Positions 17,819-26,264 are shown, counted from the first letter of the stretch. The stretch: 64,000 nucleotides of DNA from Lysobacterales bacterium (GCA_014946745.1 JADCRD010000001.1:558001-622000), one strand, 5' to 3'. Program-made: numbers and translations. The notes: generated by a model from the sequence alone, not told the origin.

Positions 17819-18785
17819 GCCCCCAGCGCAGAACGCGCGGCTGTGGCGGTGGCTGGTCGAACGCGGCCTCGCGGCCGGCGAAGCGCCTGCGCCTGCGCCA
17901 GAACCTGTCTGGTATCTCGGCCTCATGCTCGGCGCCGCCGCCTGGTTCGCGGGCCTGCTGCTGATGCTGGTGACCGTGCTGGTCTGGAACGTCACTGGCA
18001 CGGAGTCGCTGCTGCCCTTGGCCCTGCTCTGGGGTGTGCCCGGGCTGCTGCTGCTCAGAGTGGACGGGCTCGGCATGTTTCCCTGGCAGCTGGGGTTGGC
18101 TCTGCTGGTCGCTGCCGAATGCGCCGCGGTGGCGGCAATCGGAAGTGCGCTCGATCGCGCCGAGCCCACACTGTTCGCCAGCGCGGCCTTGTTCGCATGC
18201 CTCGCTGCCGTGGCGGCGCGCCCCGCAGCGCGGGTGTTGAACGTGCTGGCGGCCTGCATCGCCTGGGTGATGGCCCTGCGCTGGAGCCTGTTGGGCGAGC
18301 CCTGGCTGTACTGGCGCGCCGAAGCCCCGCCCTCGCTGGCGGCCGCGCTGTGGGTCTGGCTGCTGTGCTGGGGCCCGATGCTGCTGGCCGCAGTGTGGAT
18401 CGCACGCAGCGAAGCGCGCTGGATGGCCTCGCGCAGCTCCGAGCTGCTGCGCGCGGTGCTGATCGGCGTGATCCTCGCACTCGCCTTCGCCACGCCCCTG
18501 TCCGATCCGCTGGGCGGCTTCGTGTTTCGCGAAAGCGACGGCAGCCGGGACTGGCTGGCGCTGTGGCCGCTGCTCTCGCTGCTCGCCGCGTGTGCGGCTG
18601 CGGCGGTGGCCTTTCAGCAGCGTGCGCGTCTGCTGCTGGCGGCCTGTCTGCTCGGCTTGCTGGTGCACGTGGCGAGCTTCTACTACGCGCTGGGCGTGAG
18701 CCTGCTGGCGAAGTCGCTGGTGATGCTGCTGATGGGAGCGGCGCTGCTGGGCGCCGCCTACTGGCTGATCGAGGAGCGAGCATGA
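17808..18785 (+). CDS. DUF4401 multi-pass membrane protein
   Basis: A 325-aa, strongly hydrophobic protein with about ten membrane segments and a soluble N-terminal ~35 residues (NARLWRWLVERGLAAGEAP). Start ATG 17808 has GGGAGG 11 bases upstream and lies inside the end of the preceding gene. It resembles the DUF4401 family that accompanies DUF2157. No catalytic motif is visible. Confidence 0.78.
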   Translation: MQTEPPAQNARLWRWLVERGLAAGEAPAPAPEPVWYLGLMLGAAAWFAGLLLMLVTVLVWNVTGTESLLPLALLWGVPGLLLLRVDGLGMFPWQLGLALLVAAECAAVAAIGSALDRAEPTLFASAALFACLAAVAARPAARVLNVLAACIAWVMALRWSLLGEPWLYWRAEAPPSLAAALWVWLLCWGPMLLAAVWIARSEARWMASRSSELLRAVLIGVILALAFATPLSDPLGGFVFRESDGSRDWLALWPLLSLLAACAAAAVAFQQRARLLLAACLLGLLVHVASFYYALGVSLLAKSLVMLLMGAALLGAAYWLIEERA

Positions 18786-19348
18786 GCGATGCATCGGCGA
18801 ACCTGGCGAGCACGCATGCAGCCGCAGCCGCAGTTCTGCGCGAGCGCCGGTGGGCGCGCGGCTGGACCGTGCTGGCCGCGGTGCTGGTGCTGGGGGCACT
18901 CAACTCGGCCTGGGCCGGCAAGGCCTGGGTGATCGAGAACGGCCGCGAGGTGCTGCTGCCGCTGGCGCCCATCGACCCCCGTTCACTGATGCAGGGCGAC
19001 TACATGGCCCTGCGTTTCGCGCTGAGCGAGCAGATCGAGAGCGCGCGACTGCAGCAGACGGCGTCTGGCAGCGCAGCCGACGTTCGGGAGGGCGGTGTCG
19101 GCCGCGCTCCGGTCAAGCTCGATGCGCGCGGCGTGGTCGAACTCGACTGGGGCAACCCCACGCCGGAACTCAGCCTGCGCTTCCGCCTGCGCCAGGACCG
19201 CGTCTGGCTCGGCACCAACGCCTTCTTCTTCGAAGAGGGCGAGGTCGAGCGCTATCGCGATGCCCGCTTCGGCGTGTTCCGCGTCAACGCGCAGAGCGGC
19301 GAAGCTGTGCTGGTAGCGCTGGCTGACGAGGCGGGAACGCGTCTGTAG
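18782..19348 (+). CDS. GDYXXLXY-domain protein
   Basis: A 188-aa protein with one N-terminal membrane segment (about residues 25-45) and the family signature GDYMALRF at about residue 76, preceded by PIDPRSLMQ. The remainder is a predicted extracytoplasmic beta-rich domain. It overlaps the DUF4401 gene by ATGA, so the three genes are translationally coupled. Role unknown. Confidence 0.8.
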   Translation: MSDASANLASTHAAAAAVLRERRWARGWTVLAAVLVLGALNSAWAGKAWVIENGREVLLPLAPIDPRSLMQGDYMALRFALSEQIESARLQQTASGSAADVREGGVGRAPVKLDARGVVELDWGNPTPELSLRFRLRQDRVWLGTNAFFFEEGEVERYRDARFGVFRVNAQSGEAVLVALADEAGTRL

Positions 19349-19374
19349 CCCACCGCGCTTGGCACGTTCCGCCA

Positions 19375-19395
19375 TAGGGTGGGTCTCGACCCACC
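19375..19395. repeat. GGTGGGTC-type palindrome beside a REP transposase remnant
   Basis: TAGGGTGGGTCTCGACCCACC, same family as at 16.2, 37.0 and 38.6 kb. It lies about 95 bases before the RAYT-like fragment. Confidence 0.85.
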
Positions 19396-19490
19396 GCCCC
19401 TCAGACACACGACGCGCCGCGGCCCGCAACTCCACCCAAGCCCAGCACTGTGCGAGAGTCAGCGGTAGGTGTCGTTGCCGGTCGCTTGCG

Positions 19491-20039
19491 GTACGGCATG
19501 TGCTGCAGGGCCGCTACAAAGCCATCCTGGTCGACAAGGACGCCTACCTCACCGAGCTGCAGCGCTGCATCGTGCTGAACCCGGTGCGCGCAGGGTTGTG
19601 TGGCGGTACTGGCGATTGGCGCTGGAGCAGCGATCCGGCCGTGATGGGGCAGGCCAAACCTTTGCCCGGTCTCGCGGCGGATCGCACGCTGTCGCTGTTC
19701 GGCACAGAGCGCGCCGCCGCCCGTTCGGCCTTCGCGCGATTCGTGGCGGAAGGCGTCGGGCAAGCGTTCGAACCCGACGTGCAGGCGCAGAGCTTCCTCG
19801 GCGATGAGGCCTTCGTCGCCAAGGTGGCGAACGCGGTCGAGCCCGTCTCGCCTGAAGTCCCCCGCCGCCAGCGCCTCGCGCCCACGCTGCGCCATATCGA
19901 ATCGGAAGCCCCCAATCGCAACGAAGCCATCCGCCGCGCTTACGCCACGGGTGCCTACACGCTGGGCGAGATCGGTGCACACTTCGACCTGCACTACGCG
20001 ACGATCAGCCGGATAGCGCGGCGAGGCTCAGGCGACTGA
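19491..20039 (+). pseudogene. Truncated REP-associated tyrosine transposase (RAYT)
   Basis: The frame carries HVLQGRYKAILVDKDAYLTELQRCIVLNPVRAGL, the middle of a Y1/RAYT transposase including the YLTELQRCIVLNPVRAG block around the catalytic Tyr region. A C-terminal DNA-binding helix-turn-helix follows (NEAIRRAYATGAYTLGEIGAHFDLHYATISRIAR). The N-terminal HUH part is absent: upstream of 19491 the sequence no longer matches and no start codon with ribosome site is seen. RAYTs mobilise REP palindromes, and a palindrome of the dispersed family lies just upstream. It is probably inactive, though the C-terminus is intact. Confidence 0.8.
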
Positions 20040-20155
20040 TGCGTCGAGTGGGGCCTCTCTCGGTTTTTCGGCGTTCGTGTGCAGCCTCGCTGGCTGGATC
20101 AAGCCCGGATCTGCGACCGTGGCGTGCTTGATGAAATCTCCAGTGGGCTTTTCGC

Positions 20156-20683
20156 ATGACAACTCCGACCTCACTCAGTGCCCATCCCTTTGTGCTGCGC
20201 CCCTATGCGTGCGGCGACGAGGCTCTATACACGGAGCTGTTCTGCAGCGACGAGGTGATGCGGCAGGTGGGCCCGCCTTTTGCGCGGGAGCGTGCCGAGC
20301 GCGCGGCTGCGGCGTCGCTGCGGCATCAGGACGACGAGGCAGGGCGTTTTCGCCACTGGATCATCGAGCATGCCGAGGGCAGGGCTGGCCTGCTTGGGCT
20401 TGCGCTCCGCAGCGAGCGCTGGGCGGGGGGCGAGGTCGAGCTCGGCGTGCTGCTGCGGCCGGCCTGGCAGGCGCGGGGCGCGGCCACGGCCGCGATCACC
20501 GCGGTCATGCCGTGGGCGTTTCGCACGGCGCAGATCGCTACGCTCACCTGTCACCACGCACCCACGAACCCGGCCGCTGCTGCGCTGATGCGTCGCCTCG
20601 GCTTTGCGCAGTGCCCCGCTCGCGCCGACGCACCCTGGCCCTGCGGATGGGAGCATCGCGCCGAGGATCCACTCGCCCGGTGA
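20156..20683 (+). CDS. GNAT-family N-acetyltransferase
   Basis: A 175-aa acetyltransferase of the RimJ/RimL-like type. FVLRPYACGDEALYTELF opens the fold. VELGVLLRPAWQARGAATAAI carries the acetyl-CoA pyrophosphate-binding loop with GAA in place of the fuller Q/RxxGxG/A. HHAPTNPAAAALMRRLGF is the conserved C-terminal helix with the Asn. Substrate unknown. It precedes the RiPP-like locus by about 310 bases, too far to assume that it modifies the product. Confidence 0.8.
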   Translation: MTTPTSLSAHPFVLRPYACGDEALYTELFCSDEVMRQVGPPFARERAERAAAASLRHQDDEAGRFRHWIIEHAEGRAGLLGLALRSERWAGGEVELGVLLRPAWQARGAATAAITAVMPWAFRTAQIATLTCHHAPTNPAAAALMRRLGFAQCPARADAPWPCGWEHRAEDPLAR

Positions 20684-20996
20684 GCGCGGCTGCGATCTCT
20701 TCAGGGCGATGTGCGTGGCGTGCTCGAAGCCCTCGGCGCCGCGCTCGATGGAGGGGCGCCCACAAGCGCTGTCGAGTGCTTGGTCTGATTCGTACGACTG
20801 GCCCCGCGCCATTCACCGGCTGCGTGTCTGCGCCTTCTCCGCGCGGTGACAGGACGCAACGGCAACGCTCTCACCGCGCTACCGCGGATCGCTTGATGCG
20901 GTGGCATCGGGGCCCCGCATCTTCTGTGTTGACTCGGATGGTAGCCTTGCGGCGGGCTACGCCCACCCCACACCACTCAATTCTTGGATACGCCTC
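20684..20996. other. Spacer upstream of the precursor peptide gene
   Basis: No gene seen. TTGACT at 20929-20934 could be a -35 box but no good -10 follows at the right distance. A small inverted repeat (GTAGCC / GGCTAC) lies near 20942-20961. Confidence 0.45.
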
Positions 20997-21335
20997 ATGT
21001 CCGACTTGCTGACACTGCTGGAAACCCTGGGCCGCAGCCCCACGCTGCGCCTGGAAGACCTCGCCGATCAACTGGACGCCGCCACGCGCCGGCAGGTGGC
21101 TGCCCTCGCGGCGGATGCCAGCACCCTTTCCTGTCTTGTGTTCACGCCGGAAGAAGCGGCCAACGAGGCGAACACGTACTTCTGCTGGGTGGCGACCCCA
21201 GAAGAGGAGATTGCCACCGACGCGGCATCGATCGAGGCGAAGACCTACTTCTGCGCGGTCAACACGCCTGAGCTGGAGGTCCGCACTGCCGAACCGTACT
21301 TCTGCGGCGTCTTGACGCCGGAAGAGCTGGCCTGA
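20997..21335 (+). CDS. Putative RiPP (split-borosin-like) precursor with four repeated cores
   Basis: A 112-aa protein in two parts. Residues 1-45 are helical (LLTLLETLGRSPTLRLEDL then QVAALAADASTL); their pattern resembles the small borosin-binding domain of split borosin precursors. Residues 45-112 contain four copies of C-x-V-x-T-P-E: SCLVFTPEE (45-53), YFCWVATPEE (61-70), YFCAVNTPEL (84-93) and YFCGVLTPEE (101-110), spaced 17, 23 and 17 residues with acidic, Ala-rich linkers. The last three begin with Tyr-Phe. No double-Gly cleavage site is present. ATG 20997 has only a weak ribosome site. A methyltransferase of the borosin type lies 66 bases downstream, followed by an exporter. The assignment as a modified-peptide precursor is inference from the repeats and neighbours; a small Cys-rich metal binder is the main alternative. 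Confidence 0.65.
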   Translation: MSDLLTLLETLGRSPTLRLEDLADQLDAATRRQVAALAADASTLSCLVFTPEEAANEANTYFCWVATPEEEIATDAASIEAKTYFCAVNTPELEVRTAEPYFCGVLTPEELA

Positions 21336-21348
21336 GCAGGCTGAACCA

Positions 21349-21380
21349 GGCGCCTCGGGCACCTCGGTGTTCGAGGCGCC
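21349..21380 (+). terminator. Hairpin between precursor and methyltransferase genes
   Basis: A perfect 9-bp stem (GGCGCCTCG / CGAGGCGCC) with a 14-base loop and no T run. It starts 13 bases after the precursor stop. It could partly end transcription or protect the upstream message, giving more precursor than enzyme, a common need in RiPP loci. Confidence 0.45.
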
Positions 21381-21401
21381 GCCCAATGAGTGGAGTTCTG
21401 C

Positions 21402-22232
21402 ATGACGGTTGAAGAAGCACCGCGTGGCCAGTTGGCCTGCGTTGGCCTTGGCATGATGCTTGGCGCACATCTGACGCCGCGCTCGCGGGGGTGGCTGGAA
21501 GCCGCCGACGTGGTGTTCGTGGCGGCCAGCGAAGCTCTGGTCGAGCAGTGGGTGGCCACCCTTAACCCGCGCATCGTGAGCCTGCAGGGGCTGTATGCGG
21601 TGGGCAAGCCGCGTCAGCGCACCTACCGCGAGATGGCCGAGGCCATGCTGGCCGAGGTGCGCGCCGGCAAGCGTGTCGTGGGGGCGTTCTACGGCCACCC
21701 GGGGGTGTTCGCACAGGTGCCGCATGCCGCTATTGCCCAGGCCCGCGCCGAGGGCTTCGAGGCGGTGATGGACCCGGGCATCTCGGCCGAGGACTGTCTC
21801 TACGCCGACCTTGGGCTGGACCCGGGCAAGGTCGGCTGCGCGCACTACGAGGCGAGCCAGCTCCTGTTCTACCGACGCACGCTCGATACCAGCGCGTGGC
21901 TGGTGCTTTGGCAGATCGGCCTGGCGGGCGATCGCACCTACGCGGTGCGGGCCAGCACGGTCGAGCAGCGGCAGCAGATGGTTGACCGGTTGCTGCGCGA
22001 CTACCCCAGCGATCATCCGGTGACGATCTACGAAGCCGCCGTTCTTCCGATCAACCGGCCGCGCATCGAGACGGTGCCGCTGGGCCAGCTTGCGCAGGCC
22101 ACGCTGCACATGCACAGCACCCTGGTGGTGCCACCGGCCCGGCCCTTGGAACCGGAGCCCAACTACCCGCGGCCGGACCGGGCTGCCGAAGGCCAGCCAG
22201 CGGCGAGCGCGAACGCGAAGGTTTCGGCCTGA
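21402..22232 (+). CDS. Borosin-type peptide alpha-N-methyltransferase (SAM/tetrapyrrole methylase fold)
   Basis: A 276-aa SAM-dependent enzyme of the tetrapyrrole-methylase superfamily. VGLGMMLGAHLTP (14-26) is the SAM-loop start; YREMAEAMLAEVRAGKRVVG, FYGHPGVF (96-103), MDPGISAEDCLYADLGLDPG and YEASQLLFYRR are the blocks that mark the OphMA/SonM peptide backbone N-methyltransferases, as opposed to cobalamin enzymes. Y65, R71 and Y75 have the spacing of OphMA Y66, R72 and Y76. It lacks the fused C-terminal core of fungal OphMA; the C-terminus ends in a Pro-rich tail, so the substrate should be the separate upstream protein, as in bacterial split borosins. ATG 21402 has TGGAG 6 bases upstream. 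Expected action: methylate backbone amides in the repeated cores. Confidence 0.85.
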   Translation: MTVEEAPRGQLACVGLGMMLGAHLTPRSRGWLEAADVVFVAASEALVEQWVATLNPRIVSLQGLYAVGKPRQRTYREMAEAMLAEVRAGKRVVGAFYGHPGVFAQVPHAAIAQARAEGFEAVMDPGISAEDCLYADLGLDPGKVGCAHYEASQLLFYRRTLDTSAWLVLWQIGLAGDRTYAVRASTVEQRQQMVDRLLRDYPSDHPVTIYEAAVLPINRPRIETVPLGQLAQATLHMHSTLVVPPARPLEPEPNYPRPDRAAEGQPAASANAKVSA

Positions 22233-22535
22233 CTCCCGGGCCCACCCGGTGGCTCCGGCCCACTCAGGGGCGCTCGACCTCGCAACCGCGTTCGAGCTGC
22301 CTCTGTCGCCGCTGCTGCTGCCGCGTACCCGACACCGCACCTTGACGCCCTGCGGGCTCCGTCTTGCTGGAGCCTGCGGAGCGGAAGGCCTGGACAGGTC
22401 TCCGCTCGCGGCTTGAAGGCGCCCGCCCGCAGGCCGTGCCCGGCTCGAAGGCCGGCGCAGTGCTTTGCGGCGCGGTGTGTCTCCGAGCCCGTTCAGGGCA
22501 TCATGCGCGCGGCCCCACACTCCGCCTGAGCACCG
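22233..22535. other. Spacer before the exporter gene
   Basis: No gene supported. It is GC-rich with short inverted repeats near the left end (around CCCGGGCCCACCCGG). Whether the exporter shares a transcript with the methyltransferase cannot be decided from sequence. Confidence 0.4.
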
Positions 22536-24683
22536 TTGAAGCCTGTCTCCGTTCGAACGGCGCCCGTGCCGTTTCCGCCCACGCCCATCCGCGCCACCGA
22601 AGCCGCCGAATGCGGCTTGGCGGCCTTGGCCATGGTGGCGAATTCTCTGGGCTACCGCTGCTCGCTGGCGGAACTGCGACAGCGCTTTTCGCTGTCGCTG
22701 AAGGGCGCGACCCTCGGCCAGCTCGTCGCGATGGCCGGCAAGCTGGGGCTGCAGAGCCGGCCGCTGCGCTTGGAGCTGAGCGAGCTCGGCCAGCTTGCCA
22801 CGCCCTGCATCCTGCACTGGGACCTCAACCACTTCGTTGTGTTGGCCAAGGTTGACCGCGCCGGCGTGGTGATTTTCGACCCGGCGCGCGGTGAGCGCCG
22901 CATGGCTTTCGAGGAGGTCTCGCGGCACTTCACGGGCGTTGCGCTGGAGCTGTCGCCGGGGCCTGATTTCCAGCCCAGGCCGCAGGCGCCCAGCGTGTCC
23001 TGGCGCCAATTGGCCGGGCGTACGCAGGGGCTGTGGCGCGCGCTCGCCCTGGTCTTCGGCCTGTCGATGGCGCTGCAGGTGTTCGTGCTGCTGGCGCCGT
23101 TCTTCCTGCAGTGGACGGTGGATCAGGTGCTGGTGTCCGCCGATCGGGACCTGCTCACGGTGCTCGGCTTGGCCTTCGGGCTGTCGCTGCTGCTGCAGGT
23201 CGCGATTGCCGGCCTGCGCGGCTGGACGGTCGTCGCACTGTCGGCGCAGATCGGCCTGCAGTGGAGCGGCAACGTGTTCGCGCATCTGCTGCGCCTGCCG
23301 ATGGCCTACTTCGAGAAGCGCCACCTCGGCGACATCGTGTCCCGCATGGGCTCGGTGGGCACCCTGCAGCGCACGCTGACCCACAGCTTCGTCGAGGCGA
23401 TTGTGGATGGGCTGATGGCGACTGCCACGCTCGTGCTGATGCTCGTGTACAGCGGCACGCTCGCCCTCATCACGCTGGCCGCCGTGGCGCTGTATCTGGC
23501 GCTCCGGTTCGCGACCTTCCGGGCGTTTCGCGAGCGCTCCGAGGCCCAGCTTGAGGCGGCGGCCACGCAGCAGACGCATCTGCTGGAGTCGATTCGCGGC
23601 ATGCAGAGCCTCAAGCTTGCGGGCATTGAAGCCCAGCGACAGGCCGCCTACAGCGGGCTGATGGTCGACACCAGCAATCAGGAGGTCGGCCTCGCCCGGC
23701 TCGGACTCGGCTTCCATACCGCGCAGTCGCTGATCTTCGGCGTAGAGCGCATCGCCGTGATCTGGTTCGGCGCGCTGCTGGCGCTTCAGAACGTGTTCTC
23801 GGTGGGCATGCTGATCGCCTACCTCGCCTACAAGGACCAGTTCGCGACCCGGGTCGCCGCGCTGATCGACAAGCTGATCGATCTGCGCATGCTGCGCCTG
23901 CACGCGGAGCGGCTGTCGGACATCGTTCTCACCGCGCCCGAAGCCGACGGACGCGAGCTTGATCGCGCGGCACCTGTGGCGGCACGCCTCAGCGTGCGTG
24001 GCCTGGGCTTCCGCTATGGCGAGGGCGAGCGCTGGGTGCTGAAGGACCTCGATTTCGACGTGCAGGAGGGTGAGTCCGTGGCCCTGGTCGGCGCATCGGG
24101 CTGTGGAAAATCGACCTTGGCGAAGCTGCTGCTGGGCTTGATGACGCCGCAGGAGGGGCGGATCGAAGTCGGTGGCATCGAGCTGGGCCATCTGGGCCTG
24201 TATCGGTACCGGCAGATGAGCGCGGCGGTGATGCAGGACGATCAGCTGTTCGCAGGATCACTGATCGAGAACATCGCGCTGGGCGACGAGAGCTTCGACC
24301 TTGCGCGCATCGAAGAGGCCGCGCGCATGGCGGGGATCCACGACGAGATCGCGGCGATGCCCATGGGCTATCACACCCTGGTGGGCGACATGGGCGCCTC
24401 GCTCTCCGGCGGCCAGCGTCAGCGCGTGATCCTGGCGCGCGCGCTGTATCGGCAGCCGCGTCTGCTGGTGCTGGACGAGGCGACCAGCCAGCTGGATGTC
24501 GAAGGCGAGCGCTGGGTCAACGCGGCGGTCGGGCGGCTCAAGCTGACGCGGGTGATCATCGCGCACCGACCGGAGACGATTGCCTCTGCCGATCGCGTGC
24601 TGGTCCTGCAGGGCGGTCGGATCGTCGAGAACCGGACGCTGCGTGCAGACCGCATGGGCTCGCCCGCCGAGGGCGCCGAGTGA
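22536..24683 (+). CDS. Peptidase-containing ABC exporter (C39 domain, PCAT)
   Basis: A 715-aa bacteriocin-type exporter. The N-terminal C39 domain (1-145) has the catalytic Cys (C26 in TEAAECGLAALAM), His (H99 in LNHFVVL) and Asp (D115 in IFDPARGE). The oxyanion Gln normally six residues before the Cys is Ala20, so cleavage may be weak. The membrane domain (about 160-440) is followed by an ATPase with Walker A GASGCGKST (about 518), LSGGQRQR (about 623) and LVLDEATSQLD. The start is uncertain: TTG 22536 is the only start that keeps the whole C39 domain with some margin, with a poor ribosome site. It ends by overlapping the adaptor gene (GTGA). PCATs cut double-Gly leaders and export the peptide; here two candidate substrates lie nearby. 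Confidence 0.88.
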   Translation: MKPVSVRTAPVPFPPTPIRATEAAECGLAALAMVANSLGYRCSLAELRQRFSLSLKGATLGQLVAMAGKLGLQSRPLRLELSELGQLATPCILHWDLNHFVVLAKVDRAGVVIFDPARGERRMAFEEVSRHFTGVALELSPGPDFQPRPQAPSVSWRQLAGRTQGLWRALALVFGLSMALQVFVLLAPFFLQWTVDQVLVSADRDLLTVLGLAFGLSLLLQVAIAGLRGWTVVALSAQIGLQWSGNVFAHLLRLPMAYFEKRHLGDIVSRMGSVGTLQRTLTHSFVEAIVDGLMATATLVLMLVYSGTLALITLAAVALYLALRFATFRAFRERSEAQLEAAATQQTHLLESIRGMQSLKLAGIEAQRQAAYSGLMVDTSNQEVGLARLGLGFHTAQSLIFGVERIAVIWFGALLALQNVFSVGMLIAYLAYKDQFATRVAALIDKLIDLRMLRLHAERLSDIVLTAPEADGRELDRAAPVAARLSVRGLGFRYGEGERWVLKDLDFDVQEGESVALVGASGCGKSTLAKLLLGLMTPQEGRIEVGGIELGHLGLYRYRQMSAAVMQDDQLFAGSLIENIALGDESFDLARIEEAARMAGIHDEIAAMPMGYHTLVGDMGASLSGGQRQRVILARALYRQPRLLVLDEATSQLDVEGERWVNAAVGRLKLTRVIIAHRPETIASADRVLVLQGGRIVENRTLRADRMGSPAEGAE

Positions 24684-25978
24684 GCAGCCCGCTGTTCCGG
24701 GAGGAGGTTCTGGCCGCCCGCCGCATGCCCTGGCTCGGCCCGATCTCGATCGCCCAGGGGCCGAGTACCTGGCTGCTGGCGGTGCTGGCCTGCCTTGCCG
24801 CGACCCTGGTGCTGGGCCTGCTGGCGTTTGGCGAGTACACCCGCCGCACGCGGGTTGTCGGCCAGCTGGTGCCGAGCAGTGGGCTGGTGACTCTGCAAGC
24901 CCCGCATCAAGGAATGCTCAGCCGCGTCGCGGTCGCCGAGGCGGATCGCGTCGACGCGGGCGCGCCGCTGGTGCGCATCGAGGTGCCCAGCGGCACCGAC
25001 CGGCGCCCGAGCGCGTTCGCGGCGGTGGATGGCGCTCTGGATGCCCGCGCCGAGGCGCTCGACGACCGCTACGAGGCGGAGCGCGCGCAGCTGCGCAGTC
25101 GTCAGGCCAGTCTGGTCGAGCAGCGTCAGGCGATCGAGGACGAGCTCGCGAGCCTCGCCGCTGAGACGGCACTGCGCCGGGATCAGCTGGCGCTTGCGGA
25201 AGCGGCGGAGGCGCGCGTTCGCGAGCTGCACGCGCGGCAGATGGTGACGCTGGCGCAGTGGCAACAGCAGCAGTTGGAGCTGCTGGAGCAGCGCGCGACG
25301 CTGCAGCAGGCGCTGAGGGAAGCCGGTCAACTGCGCCGTCAGCTCGCAGCGGTGTCGCTGGAGTTGGCGAGCGTGCCGCTGCAGATCGACGCCTTGAGCG
25401 CGGCCGCCGAGCGGGACCGCGTCAGTCTCCGCCAGGAACGTATCGAGAGCGAGACGCGCGGCGAAGTCGTGCTGGCGGCGCCCGTCGCGGGAGTGGTGTC
25501 CGCCCTGCTCGGTCACGCAGGACAGTCGGTGCAGGAGGGCCAGCCCATCCTCACGCTGCTGCCCGATGGCGCCAGGCTGGAGGCCCACCTGCTCGTGCCG
25601 AGCCGGGCGATCGGCTTCATCGCGCCCGGAGCCCCGGTGCTGCTTCGCTATCAGGCGTTTCCGTACCAGAAGTTCGGCCAGGCGCGCGGTGAAGTCATCC
25701 GGGTGTCGCGCAGTGCGCTTTCACGCACTGAGTTGGCCGCTTTGGCGGTGGGCACCAGCGTGACGGAGCCTGTCTATCGGGTGGTGGTGGGCCTCCAACA
25801 CGAGCACGTGCTCGCCTTCGGCCGCGCCGAGCCGCTCAAGCCCGGGATGCTGCTGGAGGCCGACGTGCTTGGCGAAACCCGTCGCCTCTGGGAGTGGCTG
25901 CTGGAGCCGCTGATCTCGATCCAAAAGCCGCTGCCGAGCGCGGCCGGGCGTCGCGCCGATGCGTCGGAGGAACCTTGA
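24680..25978 (+). CDS. HlyD-family periplasmic adaptor of the exporter
   Basis: A 432-aa membrane fusion protein. It has a cytoplasmic ~30 residues, one membrane segment (about 31-51, WLLAVLACLAATLVLGLLAF), a first lipoyl half (GLVTLQAPHQGMLSRVAV), a long coiled coil (about 110-260, rich in Glu, Arg, Leu and Ala), the second lipoyl half (GEVVLAAPVAGVVSALLGHAG) and a beta-barrel C-terminus. It begins with GTG inside the exporter's stop, so it is translationally coupled. With the exporter and an outer-membrane TolC encoded elsewhere it would form a tripartite export path. No outer-membrane gene lies in this cluster. Confidence 0.88.
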   Translation: MSSPLFREEVLAARRMPWLGPISIAQGPSTWLLAVLACLAATLVLGLLAFGEYTRRTRVVGQLVPSSGLVTLQAPHQGMLSRVAVAEADRVDAGAPLVRIEVPSGTDRRPSAFAAVDGALDARAEALDDRYEAERAQLRSRQASLVEQRQAIEDELASLAAETALRRDQLALAEAAEARVRELHARQMVTLAQWQQQQLELLEQRATLQQALREAGQLRRQLAAVSLELASVPLQIDALSAAAERDRVSLRQERIESETRGEVVLAAPVAGVVSALLGHAGQSVQEGQPILTLLPDGARLEAHLLVPSRAIGFIAPGAPVLLRYQAFPYQKFGQARGEVIRVSRSALSRTELAALAVGTSVTEPVYRVVVGLQHEHVLAFGRAEPLKPGMLLEADVLGETRRLWEWLLEPLISIQKPLPSAAGRRADASEEP

Positions 25979-26264
25979 GGATCGAGCCTCGCGGCGGCGG
26001 TGCTGCCGCAAAGGCGAGGCGCGACGCGGGTTGAAGTGGGGCAGGGCTGGCGCCGATGCTTCCGGCGCGTTGCGGGGCTCGCAGGGTCAGCAGGGGCACA
26101 CTGCTGCAGGAGCGCCCGGGTGTGCTGCGGGCTCCGCAAGAAGCGAGGGCGGAGTCCAACTCCGCCCTCGCGAAACCCTGAAGTCTCACGGCGGCCGATG
26201 CATTTGCGGCGCAGGCGTGAGCTTGGGCCGCTGAAGCCGCAGCAACTCAGGGTCTGTCGACCCC
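25979..26264. other. Convergent spacer between adaptor and small peptide gene
   Basis: About 290 bases with no gene. It contains the strong hairpin at 26143-26171. Confidence 0.6.
26143..26171. terminator. Strong hairpin, probable two-way terminator
   Basis: A perfect 13-bp stem (GCGAGGGCGGAGT / ACTCCGCCCTCGC) with a 3-base loop. It sits between the adaptor gene on the plus strand and the small peptide gene on the minus strand, so it could end both transcripts. No T run on either side. Confidence 0.6.

Noticed and set aside
20871-24191. 1106-codon open frame on the minus strand across the RiPP-like locus
   Set aside because: It is antisense to four well-supported genes, rich in His, Gln and Arg, with no recognisable motif.
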